From Variovorax paradoxus (lineage in GTDB: Bacteria; Pseudomonadota; Gammaproteobacteria; Burkholderiales; Burkholderiaceae_C), in the NCBI RefSeq assembly GCF_030815975.1, contig NZ_JAUSXL010000002.1:2964501-3028500 (forward strand): a stretch of 64,000 nucleotides of DNA, in the 5' to 3' direction. Position numbers and translations under genes: made by a program. Each line of letters starts with the position of its first letter. Positions within the stretch are counted from its first letter, which is position 1. The notes beneath the pieces were generated by a model. It saw only the letters and a list, made by a program, of their open reading frames with translations. It was not told the DNA's origin and made no database searches. This document shows, one piece after another, positions 17,780 to 30,009 of this stretch.

Positions 17780-18703
17780 TCAGCGCAGGTAGCGCTGGAT
17801 GCGCTTCTCGTCTTCCGCCAGTTGCCGTCGCATGAGCGAGAGAAAGTCGCGCGCGGTGGTGGACAGCACCTTGCCCGCGGGCAGGGCCAGCACGCAGGAA
17901 AAGAACACGTCGACCGAGAGCCGGCGCACCACGAGGCCGCGTTCCGCGTAGTCGAGCGCGGTGATCGGGTTGACCAGCCCCACGCCCAGGCCGCGCACGG
18001 CCATCTCGCACACGCTGGCCGCATAGGGCGTCTGCACCATCACCCGAAGCGCCGCGCCGCGTTCGGCCAGTGCGGTTTCGAGCCCGCGGTGCGAAGGGTC
18101 TTCGGGGTTCAGGGCCAGGAAGGGCACCTGCGCGAGCTGCTCCGGCTCGACGCGCTTGAAGCGCGCCAGCGCATGGCCTTGCGGCATCACGACCACGCCG
18201 GGAAAGCGCGCGAAGGTCGAGTGATCGATGCCTTCGAGCGGCAGTTCGTCGGCCATCAGGCCGAAGTCGGAGACGCCCTTTGCCACGCGGTCGCGCACAT
18301 CCTTGGAGCTGAGCACCTGCAGCGACACCTGCGGCCACGGACTGTTGTCGCCCCGGTGCGCCTTCAGGCGCTCCAGCGCACGGGGCATGAAGCCGAGGCC
18401 GAAGGCCGGATAGCAACTGAGCTCGAGCTGGTTGGTGCCGAAGTCGCGCAGGCTGCGCATGCGGTGCTCGATGGCCTCCATGCCGATGAAGACGCGCTCG
18501 ACCTCGGTCCACAGCGCGTGCGCCTCGGGCGTGGGCACCAGCCGCCCTCCGGTGCGCTGGAACAGGAGCATGCCGGCCTGCGCCTCGAGCCGCTTGAGCG
18601 ACTGGCTGATGGCGGGCTGCGTCACATGCAGCAGGGCCGCGGCCTTGCGCGTGGAGCCGGCGCGCATCAGGGCCCGGAACGTCTCTATTTCGGTGAAGCG
18701 CAT
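17780..18703 (-). CDS. LysR family transcriptional regulator
   Basis: 307 residues: N-terminal winged helix (MRFTEIETFRALMRAGSTRKAAALLHVTQPAISQSLKRLEAQAG, residues 1-60) and a C-terminal effector-binding domain of the periplasmic-binding-protein fold (90-300). It is divergent from the PLP enzyme/binding-protein pair with a 99-base AT-rich gap, the usual arrangement for a LysR regulator controlling its neighbour. The effector is unknown, perhaps the substrate or product of the adjacent PLP enzyme. Confidence 0.93.
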   Translation of the reverse strand: MRFTEIETFRALMRAGSTRKAAALLHVTQPAISQSLKRLEAQAGMLLFQRTGGRLVPTPEAHALWTEVERVFIGMEAIEHRMRSLRDFGTNQLELSCYPAFGLGFMPRALERLKAHRGDNSPWPQVSLQVLSSKDVRDRVAKGVSDFGLMADELPLEGIDHSTFARFPGVVVMPQGHALARFKRVEPEQLAQVPFLALNPEDPSHRGLETALAERGAALRVMVQTPYAASVCEMAVRGLGVGLVNPITALDYAERGLVVRRLSVDVFFSCVLALPAGKVLSTTARDFLSLMRRQLAEDEKRIQRYLR

Positions 18704-18737
18704 CGATAAGTTTATTTATCGCTTGAGTATTTCAAGC
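18704..18737. promoter_or_regulatory. Two adjacent inverted repeats, likely LysR-type operator
   Basis: In the AT-rich divergent gap, 18704-18721 reads CGATAA-N6-TTATCG and 18721-18737 reads GCTTGA-N5-TCAAGC, both perfect six-base arms. The first abuts the LysR start codon. Dyads of this spacing with AT-rich centres are the usual LysR recognition and activation sites, so autorepression plus activation of the divergent gene is likely. Confidence 0.55.
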
Positions 18738-18802
18738 TAGATGATTTTATTTGCAGACGCCTAAGATTTGGGCACGACCTCTCCACCCAGGACCGCCTGA
18801 AC

Positions 18803-20014
18803 ATGCCTGCGCCCGTACTCCGCTTCAAGCTCGCCTCGGCTTCCGAGCCGTCCGCCGATCCGCCAGGCACCGCGCGGACCCGTCCGCCGCGCCCGGCGAA
18901 AAATCCCCGATTGCAAGGCTTTCGGTGCCTGCGCTGCGAGGCTCCCTATCCGCTCACGCTGGCGAACGACGGCTGCCCTGCCTGCCGCGGCTTGGGCATC
19001 CACGTCGGGCTGCACGCGAGCTACCTGCCGGGTGGCGGCAGCCCCCTGCCCATGCCCTACGCGCCGGGCTTCACGCTGGGCGAGGGCGGCACGCCTCTGC
19101 TTGACATCCCGGAGCTTGCCCGCGCGTTCGGCGTGGCGCGCCTCGCGCTCAAGGACGAATCGGGCAACCCTACCGGCTCCCACAAGGACCGCATGACCGC
19201 GGTGGGCGTGGCCCAGGCGCTGGATTTCGGTGCCCACACGCTGGTGCTGGCCTCTTCGGGCAATGCCGCGATCTCGGCGGCGCACTATGCGTGGGCCGCG
19301 GGCCTGCGCTGCGAAGTGGCAACCTACGAAGGCCTGCCGGCCGCCTATGCGCGGCAGCTCGATGCCCTTGGCGCTCGGCGCCACATCTTTTCCGACAACG
19401 CCGGCCGCTGGGCTTTCGTGCGTGAGCGCTCACAACATCCGGGTTATTTCGCGCTGACCAATTACCGCCTGCCAGCATTGGGAAGCGCGCCGCTGGCGAT
19501 CGAGGGCTACAAGCCCATTGCCCTGGAGTGCCTGGCCGAGGGCGGCCTGCCCGATCACGTGGTGATTCCCACGGCGCGCGGCGATCTGGCCTGGGGCATC
19601 TACGCGGGCTTTCGCGACCTGCTGGCCGCCGGGCGCATCTCGCGCCTGCCGCGGCTCTGGCTGGTCGAACCTTTTGCGCGCCTCTCGCGCGTGCTGGCCG
19701 GCGGCGCGCTCGACGGCATGTACCCCGGCCACACCGCGCAGTTTTCCACCGCCGGGTCCACCGTGACCTTCCTGCAGTGGCAAGCCGCAGTCGCCTCGGG
19801 CGGTGGCGCGGTGGTGGTGGGCGACGACCAGGCCCGCGCGGCCCGGCGAACGCTCACGGCGGCCGGCGTGAGCGCCGAACTGTGCGCGGCGGCCGGACTG
19901 GACGCCCTGCGCCAGCTGCGCGAGGGCAACGCCATTGCCGGCGATGCCCACGTGGTGCTGATGCTCACGGCCAACGCCTCACGCGACCCGAGCTGGCCCG
20001 ACCCGGCCGCCTGA
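18803..20014 (+). CDS. Threonine-synthase-like PLP-dependent enzyme
   Basis: 403 residues of the fold-type II (tryptophan synthase beta) family. An N-terminal zinc-ribbon-like CxxC pair (FRCLRCEAPYP...GCPAC, residues ~40-60) precedes the catalytic domain; the PLP lysine lies in NPTGSHKDRM (~125) and the phosphate-binding loop in ASSGNAAIS. The closest family by motif is threonine synthase, but without a biosynthetic context a catabolic amino-acid lyase or ammonia-lyase role is equally possible. Divergent from LysR and followed by a Bug-type binding protein 31 bases later, so the substrate may be an imported organic or amino acid. Confidence 0.85.
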   Translation: MPAPVLRFKLASASEPSADPPGTARTRPPRPAKNPRLQGFRCLRCEAPYPLTLANDGCPACRGLGIHVGLHASYLPGGGSPLPMPYAPGFTLGEGGTPLLDIPELARAFGVARLALKDESGNPTGSHKDRMTAVGVAQALDFGAHTLVLASSGNAAISAAHYAWAAGLRCEVATYEGLPAAYARQLDALGARRHIFSDNAGRWAFVRERSQHPGYFALTNYRLPALGSAPLAIEGYKPIALECLAEGGLPDHVVIPTARGDLAWGIYAGFRDLLAAGRISRLPRLWLVEPFARLSRVLAGGALDGMYPGHTAQFSTAGSTVTFLQWQAAVASGGGAVVVGDDQARAARRTLTAAGVSAELCAAAGLDALRQLREGNAIAGDAHVVLMLTANASRDPSWPDPAA

Positions 20015-20045
20015 ACTTCCGAGCCATCCAGAAGGAACCGAAACC

Positions 20046-21029
20046 ATGCAAGCAATGCAACGCCGCGCCTTCCTGGCTGCCGGTTCAGCCGCCCTGTTCA
20101 CCACCACGGCGCAGCGCGCCTGGGCGGCCTTTCCCGACAAACCCATCAAGCTGATCGTGCCGTGGGCCGCCGGCGGGAGCACCGACGCCATTGCGCGCGC
20201 CATGGCGCAGCGCATGAGCCAGACGATCGGCAACTCGGTGATCGTCGACAACCGGCCCGGCGCGGCCGGCCAGATAGGCACCGAGGCAGCGGCCAAGGCC
20301 GCGCCCGACGGCTACACACTGGCCATCGTCGAGCTGCCGCACGCCATTGCGCCCGCGGTGACCACGCGCTTGCCCTACGACCTGCTGCGCGACTTCACGC
20401 CGGTGACGATGATCGGCACCTCGCCCCTCGTCTTCTTTGCGGGCATGGACGACGACAGCCGGGATTTCAAGACCTTCATCAGGACGGCGGCCGCCCGTCC
20501 GATGCCGCCGGCCATTGCGCATAGCGGCGCCGGCACGGTGAGCCACCTGGCGGCCGAACTGCTGGCGAGCCGCACGAAGATCAGGTTCAACATGGTTCCC
20601 TATCGCGGCTCGGCGCCGGCGCTCACCGACGTGGCGGCGGGCACGGTGGCCGGGCACTTCGCCACGCTGGCCAGCGGTTCCAGCCTGCTGGGCGCCAACC
20701 GGATCCGCCCGCTGCTGGTGACGAGCGCGCAGCGCGTGAACATTCCGGGGCTCAAGGAAGTGCCTGGCCTCGCGGAGAGCGGGCTCAAAGGTCTGGAGAT
20801 CGACCAGTGGTGGGCCATGGTGGCGCCCGCCACCACGCCGCTGGAGGTGACCGAGCGGCTGCGGCGCGAAGCCATCGCGGCGCTGGACCATCCGTCGGTG
20901 AAGGAGCGCATGGCCGTGCTCGGCGTGCAGCTGCAGGGGTCCACCACGGGCGAGCTGCGGGCTTTCATGCGCGCCGAAGCCGAGCGCTGGCAGAAGGTGG
21001 CGCACGACATCGGGCTTCAGCCGCAATAG
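20046..21029 (+). CDS. Bug/TctC-family tripartite tricarboxylate transporter substrate-binding protein
   Basis: 327 residues with a Tat- or Sec-like signal (MQRRAFLAAGSAALFTTTAQRAWA). The mature start AFPDKPIKLIVPWAAGGSTDAIARAMAQ is the family signature, with DNRPGAAGQIGTEAAAKAAPDGYTL, and the domain swap region around VPYRGSAPALTDVAAG. Bug proteins bind carboxylates or other small acids in the periplasm; most lack linked TctAB permeases, as here. Cotranscribed with the PLP enzyme under the LysR regulator. The ligand is unknown. Confidence 0.93.
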   Translation: MQAMQRRAFLAAGSAALFTTTAQRAWAAFPDKPIKLIVPWAAGGSTDAIARAMAQRMSQTIGNSVIVDNRPGAAGQIGTEAAAKAAPDGYTLAIVELPHAIAPAVTTRLPYDLLRDFTPVTMIGTSPLVFFAGMDDDSRDFKTFIRTAAARPMPPAIAHSGAGTVSHLAAELLASRTKIRFNMVPYRGSAPALTDVAAGTVAGHFATLASGSSLLGANRIRPLLVTSAQRVNIPGLKEVPGLAESGLKGLEIDQWWAMVAPATTPLEVTERLRREAIAALDHPSVKERMAVLGVQLQGSTTGELRAFMRAEAERWQKVAHDIGLQPQ

Positions 21030-21046
21030 GTCGGGAGCCGATGGGC

Positions 21047-21077
21047 GGGCCGTTTGCGCGGCCGGCCGTTTTTCTTT
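21047..21077 (+). terminator. Intrinsic terminator after the Bug gene
   Basis: GC-rich inverted repeats (GGCCG at 21048-21052 with CGGCC at 21063-21067, other pairings possible) directly followed by GTTTTTCTTTT. It lies in the 51-base gap between the Bug gene and the convergent dciA gene. Confidence 0.65.
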
Positions 21078-21080
21078 TGT

Positions 21081-21389
21081 TCAGCGCCCGGATTGCACCT
21101 TGATCCGGATCGTGTTCACGTCCCAGCCCTTGTTGCGCAGCCGGGTGACCAGCATCGGCGACAGCTGCCGCAGCTTGGCGGCCGCGGCGCTGCCGTTGAC
21201 CAGCAGGCACCACACGTCCCCTTCGGCCGGGCCGGCCTGCACGGCCGGGCGCATGGGCGGCGGGATCAGTCCCTCGACCGCCCGCAGCCGCTCGCTCGCG
21301 TCGCGCGCGCGGGCGATCAGGCTCGCCAGGGTGGGCGAACCTTCGGCGGCCTGCTGCAACGTGAAGGGGGGGACGGAGCGGCGATTCAT
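21081..21389 (-). CDS. DciA/DUF721 family protein
   Basis: About 102 residues beginning MNRRSVPPFTLQQAAEGSPTLASLIARARDASERL, with the core strand-helix region (GDVWCLLVNGSAAAAKLRQLSPMLVTRLRNKGWDVNTIRIKVQ) typical of DUF721. DciA proteins load replicative helicase in bacteria lacking DnaC, and a DUF721 gene next to and divergent from secA is a common arrangement in proteobacteria. The start at 21389 is chosen by family alignment; upstream in-frame codons are probably not used. Function by family only. Confidence 0.8.
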   Translation of the reverse strand: MNRRSVPPFTLQQAAEGSPTLASLIARARDASERLRAVEGLIPPPMRPAVQAGPAEGDVWCLLVNGSAAAAKLRQLSPMLVTRLRNKGWDVNTIRIKVQSGR

Positions 21390-21583
21390 GGGTAATCCGG
21401 AGGGTGGAACAAGACAGCTAAAATGCCCGGTTTGCCGACGCTTGCGCCGGCAGATCCGGTCTGGAGCCGCTTGCCTTCTTCGGAGCTTGCATTCGAAGAA
21501 GGTGCGCCCAACTGCTTTCACCATATCTTAGGGAATCCGGTCGCAGTGCCTGTCGTGTCAGGTGCCCGCCCATCTCCACGCCA
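21390..21583. promoter_or_regulatory. Divergent dciA/secA control region
   Basis: 194 bases holding the promoters of dciA (minus) and secA (plus). A TAAAAT hexamer at 21419-21424 is a candidate plus-strand -10 box, with no good -35 at 16-18 bases. No secM-like arrest-peptide gene is visible ahead of secA. Confidence 0.35.
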
Positions 21584-24376
<2,793 letters not shown>

Positions 24377-24405
24377 CCCAGAAACTCCGGAGAAGAGAAA
24401 CCGCC

Positions 24406-25635
24406 ATGCCCGTGAACCTGTCCGCCCCTGATCCTGCCGCCTTGTTCGCGGTGCCCGGCGTCCGCATCGGCGTGGCCGAAGCGGGTGTGCGCAAGGCCAA
24501 CCGCAAGGACCTGACGGTGGTGCTGATCGACGAAGGCTCGGCGGTCGGCGGCGTGTTCACCCAGAACCGCTTCTGCGCGGCGCCGGTGCAGGTCTGCCGC
24601 GACCATCTGGTGGCCAACTACGGCATTCGCGCCATGGTCATCAATACCGGCAACGCCAATGCCGGCACGGGCGAAGACGGCCTGATGCGCACGCGCTCCA
24701 CCTGCATCGCACTCGCGCGCCAGCTGGAGATCGCGCCCGAGCAGATCCTGCCGTTTTCCACCGGCGTGATCATGGAGCCGCTGCCCGTGGACCGCATCGA
24801 GGCCGGCCTGCCGGCCGCGCTGGCCGATGCTTCGGAGAACCACTGGGCGCGTGCGGCCGAAGGCATCATGACCACCGACACGATCCCCAAGGCGTTCAGC
24901 CAGCGGGTTCAAATTGGCGGCGCCACCGTCACCATCACCGGCATCAGCAAGGGCGCCGGCATGATCCGCCCGAACATGGCGACCATGCTGGGCTTCATGG
25001 CCACCGACGCAAAGATCGACCCGGCGCTGATCCAGCCGCTGGCCAAGCGGCTCGCCGATGCCTCGTTCAATCGCGTGACCATCGACGGCGATACCTCGAC
25101 CAACGACTCCTTCGTGGTCATTGCCACGCAGAAGGCGGCGCACGCCACCATCACCTCGCTCGATTCGCCCGAAGGCCAGGCCCTGGTCGAAGCCATGCAG
25201 AACGTCGCGCGCCAACTGGCGCAGGCAATCGTGCGCGACGGCGAAGGCTCCACCAAGTTCATCACCATCCAGGTCGAAGGCGGGCGCGATGCCGCCGAGT
25301 GCAGGCAGGTGGCTTATGCCGTGGCGCATTCGCCGCTGGTCAAGACGGCGTTCTATGCCAGCGACCCCAACTTGGGCCGCATCCTCGCGGCCGTGGGCTA
25401 CGCGGGCATCGAAGATCTCGACCAGACCGGCATCGACCTGTTCCTCGACGACGTGCACGTGGCCGTCAAGGGCGGGCGCAACCCGTCGTACCGCGAGGAA
25501 GACGGCCAGCGCGTGATGAAGCAGAGCGAGATCACGGTGCGCATCGGCCTGGGCCGCGGCAAGGCCAGCGAGACGGTGTGGACCTGCGACTTCAGCCACG
25601 AGTACGTGACCATCAACGCCGACTACCGGTCATGA
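24406..25635 (+). CDS. argJ: Bifunctional ornithine acetyltransferase/N-acetylglutamate synthase
   Basis: 409 residues. ArgJ recycles the acetyl group from N-acetylornithine to glutamate in arginine synthesis and, in many bacteria, also makes N-acetylglutamate from acetyl-CoA. The autocleavage site ([16 protein letters not shown], nucleophilic Thr) is present, splitting it into alpha and beta chains, as are the early [15 protein letters not shown] and the C-terminal NADYRS. The start at 24406 follows a purine-rich GGAGAAGAG. The stop overlaps the next start by four bases (ATGA), a translational-coupling arrangement. Confidence 0.97.
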   Translation: MPVNLSAPDPAALFAVPGVRIGVAEAGVRKANRKDLTVVLIDEGSAVGGVFTQNRFCAAPVQVCRDHLVANYGIRAMVINTGNANAGTGEDGLMRTRSTCIALARQLEIAPEQILPFSTGVIMEPLPVDRIEAGLPAALADASENHWARAAEGIMTTDTIPKAFSQRVQIGGATVTITGISKGAGMIRPNMATMLGFMATDAKIDPALIQPLAKRLADASFNRVTIDGDTSTNDSFVVIATQKAAHATITSLDSPEGQALVEAMQNVARQLAQAIVRDGEGSTKFITIQVEGGRDAAECRQVAYAVAHSPLVKTAFYASDPNLGRILAAVGYAGIEDLDQTGIDLFLDDVHVAVKGGRNPSYREEDGQRVMKQSEITVRIGLGRGKASETVWTCDFSHEYVTINADYRS

Positions 25636-26507
25636 ATGAACAGTTCCAGAAGCTGATCGAGCGCGCCGAACAGCTGATCGGCCGCATCGAATCGATCCTG
25701 CCGCAGCCGCTGGCTGCACCGGCCGACTGGAACGCGTCGATCGCCTGGCGCTATCGGCGCCGCAGTTCGGGCCACGGCGTGCTCGAGCCCGTCAAGCACG
25801 TGGCTGCGATGGCACTCGATTCGCTGAAGGAAATCGACATCCAGAAGGAAAAGATCGAGCGCAACACGCGCCAGTTCGTCGAAGGCAAGCCGGCCAACAA
25901 CGTGCTGCTGACCGGCGCGCGCGGCACGGGCAAGTCGTCGCTGATTCGCGCCTGCCTGCAGGCCTACGCGCCGCAGGGACTGCGCCTGATCGAGGTCGAC
26001 AAGGCCGAACTCACCGACCTGCCCGACATCGTCGAGGTGGTGTCGCAGCGGCCCGAGAAGTTCATCGTGTTCAGCGACGACCTGAGCTTTGACGAGGGCG
26101 AGCCCGGCTACAAGGCGCTCAAGTCGATCCTCGACGGATCGATTGCCGCATCGACGCCCAACGTGCTGATCTACGCGACCAGCAACCGGCGCCACCTGCT
26201 GCCTGAATACATGAAGGACAACCTCAGCTACACCCACACCGAGGACGGCGAAGTCCATCCCGGCGAGGTGATCGAGGAAAAGATCTCGCTGTCGGAGCGC
26301 TTCGGCCTGTGGGTGAGCTTCTATCCGTTCAGCCAGAACGAATACCTCGCGATCGTCGCGCAATGGCTGTCGTCGTTCGGCGTCGACAAGGCCGCCATCG
26401 AGGCAGCGCGGCCCGAGGCGCTGGTCTGGGCGCTCGAGCGTGGTTCGCGCAGCGGCCGCGTGGCCTACCAGTTCGCGCGCGACTACGCGGGGCGGGCCAC
26501 GGCATGA
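25632..26507 (+). CDS. DUF815-family AAA ATPase
   Basis: 291 residues: Walker [10 protein letters not shown] (~100), Walker B-like [25 protein letters not shown], sensor-like [13 protein letters not shown], and an arginine-rich end. This matches the DUF815 group of P-loop ATPases; its role is not well defined. Start overlaps argJ by four bases and its stop overlaps mutT by four bases, so the three are translationally coupled. Confidence 0.88.
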   Translation: MNEQFQKLIERAEQLIGRIESILPQPLAAPADWNASIAWRYRRRSSGHGVLEPVKHVAAMALDSLKEIDIQKEKIERNTRQFVEGKPANNVLLTGARGTGKSSLIRACLQAYAPQGLRLIEVDKAELTDLPDIVEVVSQRPEKFIVFSDDLSFDEGEPGYKALKSILDGSIAASTPNVLIYATSNRRHLLPEYMKDNLSYTHTEDGEVHPGEVIEEKISLSERFGLWVSFYPFSQNEYLAIVAQWLSSFGVDKAAIEAARPEALVWALERGSRSGRVAYQFARDYAGRATA

Positions 26508-26956
26508 GCGCACAGCCGGGCCGCAAGCACACCGAGGTGGCCGTCGGCGTGCTGATCCGGCCGGCCGACGGCGCGCTGCTGCTGTCGACCCGCCCCGAGG
26601 GCAAGGCCTATGCGGGCTTCTGGGAATTCCCGGGCGGCAAGATCGAGGCCGGCGAGACGGTGGAGCAGGCACTGCGCCGCGAGCTGCACGAAGAACTCGG
26701 CATCACCATCGCGGGCGCCAACGCCTGGAAGATCACCGAGCACGACTATCCGCACGCGCTGGTGCGGCTGCACTGGTGCAAGGTCACGGCCTGGAGCGGC
26801 GAGTTCGAAATGCGCGAAGGCCAGGCCATGCGCTGGCAGCAACTGCCGCTGGACGTGGCGCCGGTGCTGCCGGGCGCGCTGCCGGTGCTCGAATGGCTGA
26901 CCCAGGAGCGCGGCCTGCCCGCCTCGGCGGCGCTGGCGGTTTCGACACTGGCCTGA
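26504..26956 (+). CDS. mutT: Nudix hydrolase, MutT (8-oxo-dGTP diphosphatase) family
   Basis: 150 residues with a complete Nudix box, G-G-K-I-E-A-G-E-T-V-x-Q-A-L-R-R-E-L-H-E-E-L-G-I (~45-68), binding Mg2+ at R-E-L-H-E-E. The FWEFPGGKIEAGE context and the downstream H-W-C-K region fit MutT, which hydrolyses oxidised guanine nucleotides. It overlaps the DUF815 gene by four bases (ATGA). It ends about 60 bases before the acyltransferase gene. Confidence 0.93.
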   Translation: MSAQPGRKHTEVAVGVLIRPADGALLLSTRPEGKAYAGFWEFPGGKIEAGETVEQALRRELHEELGITIAGANAWKITEHDYPHALVRLHWCKVTAWSGEFEMREGQAMRWQQLPLDVAPVLPGALPVLEWLTQERGLPASAALAVSTLA

Positions 26957-27017
26957 TGGACAGGGCGGCGCGGATGCGCGGGCGCGTCCAGCGAACGCCG
27001 CGGGCCCGAGGCACGGC

Positions 27018-28970
27018 ATGATGCATCCCAAGTACCGCCCCGACATCGACGGCCTGCGTGCCGTGGCGGTGGCCTCGGTGCTGGCCTTCCATGCGTTTCC
27101 CGATGCATTGCCGGGGGGCTTCATCGGGGTCGACATCTTCTTCGTGATCTCGGGTTTCCTGATCACGACCATCCTCATGCAGAGCCACGCGGCGGGCGAC
27201 TTCAGCTACCGCGATTTCTACGCGCGGCGCATCCGGCGGATCTTTCCGGCGCTGACGCTGGTGCTCGCGGCCACGCTCGCCTTCGGCTGGTATGCGCTGC
27301 TGCCCAGGGAGTTCACGGAGCTCGGCAAGCAGGCGGCCGGCGGCGCGGCCTTCGTCGCCAACTTCATCTTCTGGGGCGAGGCCGGCTATTTCGACACCGC
27401 CGCGGAGGCCAAGCCGCTGCTGCACCTCTGGTCGCTGGGCATCGAGGAGCAGTTCTACATCTTCTGGCCCATGCTGCTGGCGTTCGCCTGGCGCCGGCGC
27501 TGGCCGGTCCTTCGGCTGCTGTGGGTGCTCGCGGCGGCGTCGTTCCTGGTCAACGTGCTGACCATCCATCCCTATCGCACCGCGGCTTTCTACTCGCCCG
27601 CTTCGCGCTTCTGGGAACTGATGGTGGGCGGGATCCTGGCCTGCATGCGCCTGCAGTCCGCCAACAAGCAGACGCCGGCACCGGCCTGGCGCAGCCACCT
27701 GCAGTCGTGCCTGGGCGTGGGGCTGATCGTGCTCGGGCTCGTGATGACCCGCAGCGACAAGGCGTTTCCGGGTTGGTGGGCGCTGCTGCCCACGCTGGGC
27801 GCGGCGAGCTGCATCGCGGCCGGACCGGCGGGCGTGCTCAACAGGCACCTGCTCGCGAGCCGCCCGATGGTGTGGATCGGCCTCATCAGCTACCCGCTCT
27901 ATCTGTGGCATTGGCCTTTGCTGGTGTATGCGCGCATCGTGGAAGAGGGCGAGCCGGCGGCGTGGATTCGCGCGGCTCTGTTGCTGGCGAGCGTGGTTCT
28001 GGCCTGGCTCACCTATCGCTTCGTCGAGCGCTTCACGCGGGCGCGAGCGCACGCCGGCATGCTGCGTGCGCTCGGGGGCGTCAGCGTGGCGATTGCGGTC
28101 GCCGGCCTGCTCGCGCTGGGCGGCATGCCGCCGCGAAACGGCAGCGACCTGCTGCGCAAGGTGACTGACGCCACCGTGGACGACAACTACTACGCCGGAT
28201 TCGAGCAGCAGAAGCTCGGCGCCTACCCGGTCAAGCGCGTGGGCAGCGGGCCGCGCACGGTCTTGCTGATCGGCGACAGCCACATCCAGCAATACGCACC
28301 CCGTGCCATGGCGCTCGCAGGCAGCGCGCCCGCGCGCATGGCAACGACCTATTTCTCGACCTATGGCGCCTGCCCGCCGGTGCCCGGCATGGTCGCCGAA
28401 GGCAACCCGGGTTGCGAGCAGGCGCGCAGCGAGATGCTGGCGTTGGCGCTCGATCCGCGGATCGATACCGTGGTGGTCGGGGCCTGCTGGAACTGCTATT
28501 TCACGGGCAATTTCCCGCTGCCGTTCTACTTTCGCGAAGGTGATGCGGCCTATCTCGTGAACAACGGCGGCGACGGCCTCGGCCGCTCGCTGGCCTCGCT
28601 CGAGAAGCTGCTGGCCGAACTGGTGCGGCAAAAGAAGAAGGTCTACCTGCTGCTGGACAACGCGAGCGGCCCCGAGTTCGAACCGCGCCGGCTCATCGAA
28701 GGCAGCCGCATGGGCCGGATGGTGGCGCTGCACAGCACGCCCACGGCGCCCCTGCCGCCGGAACAGGCGCGGCTCAACGAGCAGCTGAAAGCCCTGGCGC
28801 GGGCGAGCGGTGCGGAGCCCATCGATGTGATGGCGAGGCTTTGCACCGATGGACAGTGCCTGCGGGCAACGCCCGACGACGCACCGGTCTACAAGGACCG
28901 GGAGCATCTGCGCCCGGCCTACGTCCGCCAATACGCGGACTATCTCGACCGCATCCTTCTGGCGCCGTAG
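27018..28970 (+). CDS. OafA-type acyltransferase-3 with C-terminal SGNH domain
   Basis: 650 residues. The N-terminal ~370 residues are an acyltransferase-3 membrane domain of about ten helices (YRPDIDGLRAVAVASVLAFHA, GFIGVDIFFVISGFLI, RRIRRIFPALTLVL, SLGIEEQFYIFWPMLL); the C-terminal ~270 form a periplasmic SGNH/GDSL hydrolase-like domain (LLIGDSHIQQY, later D-R-E-H-L-R-P-A-Y). Such proteins O-acetylate lipopolysaccharide O-antigen, capsule or peptidoglycan. It lies between mutT and yacG, where the housekeeping order usually has nothing, so it looks inserted. Substrate unknown. Confidence 0.93.
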   Translation: MMHPKYRPDIDGLRAVAVASVLAFHAFPDALPGGFIGVDIFFVISGFLITTILMQSHAAGDFSYRDFYARRIRRIFPALTLVLAATLAFGWYALLPREFTELGKQAAGGAAFVANFIFWGEAGYFDTAAEAKPLLHLWSLGIEEQFYIFWPMLLAFAWRRRWPVLRLLWVLAAASFLVNVLTIHPYRTAAFYSPASRFWELMVGGILACMRLQSANKQTPAPAWRSHLQSCLGVGLIVLGLVMTRSDKAFPGWWALLPTLGAASCIAAGPAGVLNRHLLASRPMVWIGLISYPLYLWHWPLLVYARIVEEGEPAAWIRAALLLASVVLAWLTYRFVERFTRARAHAGMLRALGGVSVAIAVAGLLALGGMPPRNGSDLLRKVTDATVDDNYYAGFEQQKLGAYPVKRVGSGPRTVLLIGDSHIQQYAPRAMALAGSAPARMATTYFSTYGACPPVPGMVAEGNPGCEQARSEMLALALDPRIDTVVVGACWNCYFTGNFPLPFYFREGDAAYLVNNGGDGLGRSLASLEKLLAELVRQKKKVYLLLDNASGPEFEPRRLIEGSRMGRMVALHSTPTAPLPPEQARLNEQLKALARASGAEPIDVMARLCTDGQCLRATPDDAPVYKDREHLRPAYVRQYADYLDRILLAP

Positions 28971-28987
28971 CAGCGCCGGATGGAACG

Positions 28988-29206
28988 CTACTGCACTTTC
29001 TTCGGATCGCCGAAAGGCTCGTCGTCGGCCGGTGCTTCGGCCGGCATCCGGAACTCCTCGCTGGCCCAGGCGCCGAAGTCGACGCCCTTGCACCGCGCGC
29101 TGCAGAACGGGCGGAAGGGGTTGCGCTCGGCATAGACGCTGTCGCCACCGCATGCGGGGCAGCGGACGATCCGCTCGCCGATCTTGTTCTTGTTCGCGTC
29201 GTTCAT
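28988..29206 (-). CDS. yacG: DNA gyrase inhibitor YacG
   Basis: 72 residues with a zinc ribbon of two CxxC pairs (VRCPACGGDSVYAERNPFRPFCSARCKGVDFGAW), complete for the YacG family, and an acidic tail. YacG binds GyrB and inhibits gyrase. Start at 29206 chosen from the family alignment. Downstream of zapD (11-base gap) as in other beta- and gamma-proteobacteria. Confidence 0.93.
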   Translation of the reverse strand: MNDANKNKIGERIVRCPACGGDSVYAERNPFRPFCSARCKGVDFGAWASEEFRMPAEAPADDEPFGDPKKVQ

Positions 29207-29217
29207 TGCCCAGCGGC

Positions 29218-29973
29218 TCAAGCGCAGAGGGTGAGTTCGAATGCGACGTCGTCGGTGCTCGGATGCAGGCGGTCGTCGGCTTCGTGCCGCATCATCCGTA
29301 CCGACACCATGAGCCGGTTGCCGCTGATTTCGGGAATCAGCCCCAGCTGCGGATCGATGCGCAGGCGCAGCAGCTGGAAGCTGCGCCCCTGCGGCAGGTT
29401 CTGCTGGAACTGCCCGCCGGTGGCCATGACCTTGTACGGCACATCGGCATCGCGCAGCAGCTTGAGCAGCAGGTAGATGGATTCGGCCAGCGGCGAAAGC
29501 GTGGCCGACCAGCGTTCGAGGTCGGCGCGGCGGCTGGCCGCGCTGCGATGCTGCCATGCGTAGTAAGCGGGCAGGTCGAATTCGCAGGTGCCGCCAGGAA
29601 TGCCCGCGCGGCTGCGAATGCTCATGAGCCATTCGTTTTCCGTCAGCGACTGGCCGGCCTTGCCGGCGACGGCATTGAGCGTGGCGAAATTGCGTTCCAG
29701 CTGGCCCACCACCTGGTCGAGCACGGCCTCGGCAATGGCCGGATTGCCCCGGTAGCTGTTGAAGACGTTCTTGTGCTTGTCGAGATCGCGCATCACGTCG
29801 GCCTTGAGGTCGGCGCGCGCGGCAACGTCCATGATCTCGAAGATCGTGACCAGCGCGTAGTGGTGCGAGAGCGCGGACTCCGCGGGCACCAGCTCCCCGA
29901 GCCGGCGAAACAGGTGCTCCAGCCGCAGGTAGGTGCGGATGCGCTCGTTGAAGGGGTACTCGTAGAGGATCAC
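29218..29973 (-). CDS. zapD: Cell-division protein ZapD
   Basis: 251 residues. ZapD cross-links FtsZ protofilaments. The MILYEYPFNERIRTYLRLEHLFRRL opening and the C-terminal RLRIDPQLGLIPEISGNRLMVSVRMM match the ZapD (YacF) family in full. The start codon is GTG (29973). In its usual setting it sits between coaE and yacG; here two O-acetylation genes separate it from coaE. Confidence 0.95.
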   Translation of the reverse strand: MILYEYPFNERIRTYLRLEHLFRRLGELVPAESALSHHYALVTIFEIMDVAARADLKADVMRDLDKHKNVFNSYRGNPAIAEAVLDQVVGQLERNFATLNAVAGKAGQSLTENEWLMSIRSRAGIPGGTCEFDLPAYYAWQHRSAASRRADLERWSATLSPLAESIYLLLKLLRDADVPYKVMATGGQFQQNLPQGRSFQLLRLRIDPQLGLIPEISGNRLMVSVRMMRHEADDRLHPSTDDVAFELTLCA

Positions 29974-30009
29974 GCGGTTCTATAGCTTTCCTGTCGCCAA
30001 ATCATAGCG

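Noticed and set aside
21390..21583. A secM-like arrest-peptide gene ahead of secA
   Set aside because: No open frame with signal peptide or arrest motif; the neighbour is the divergent DciA/DUF721 gene.
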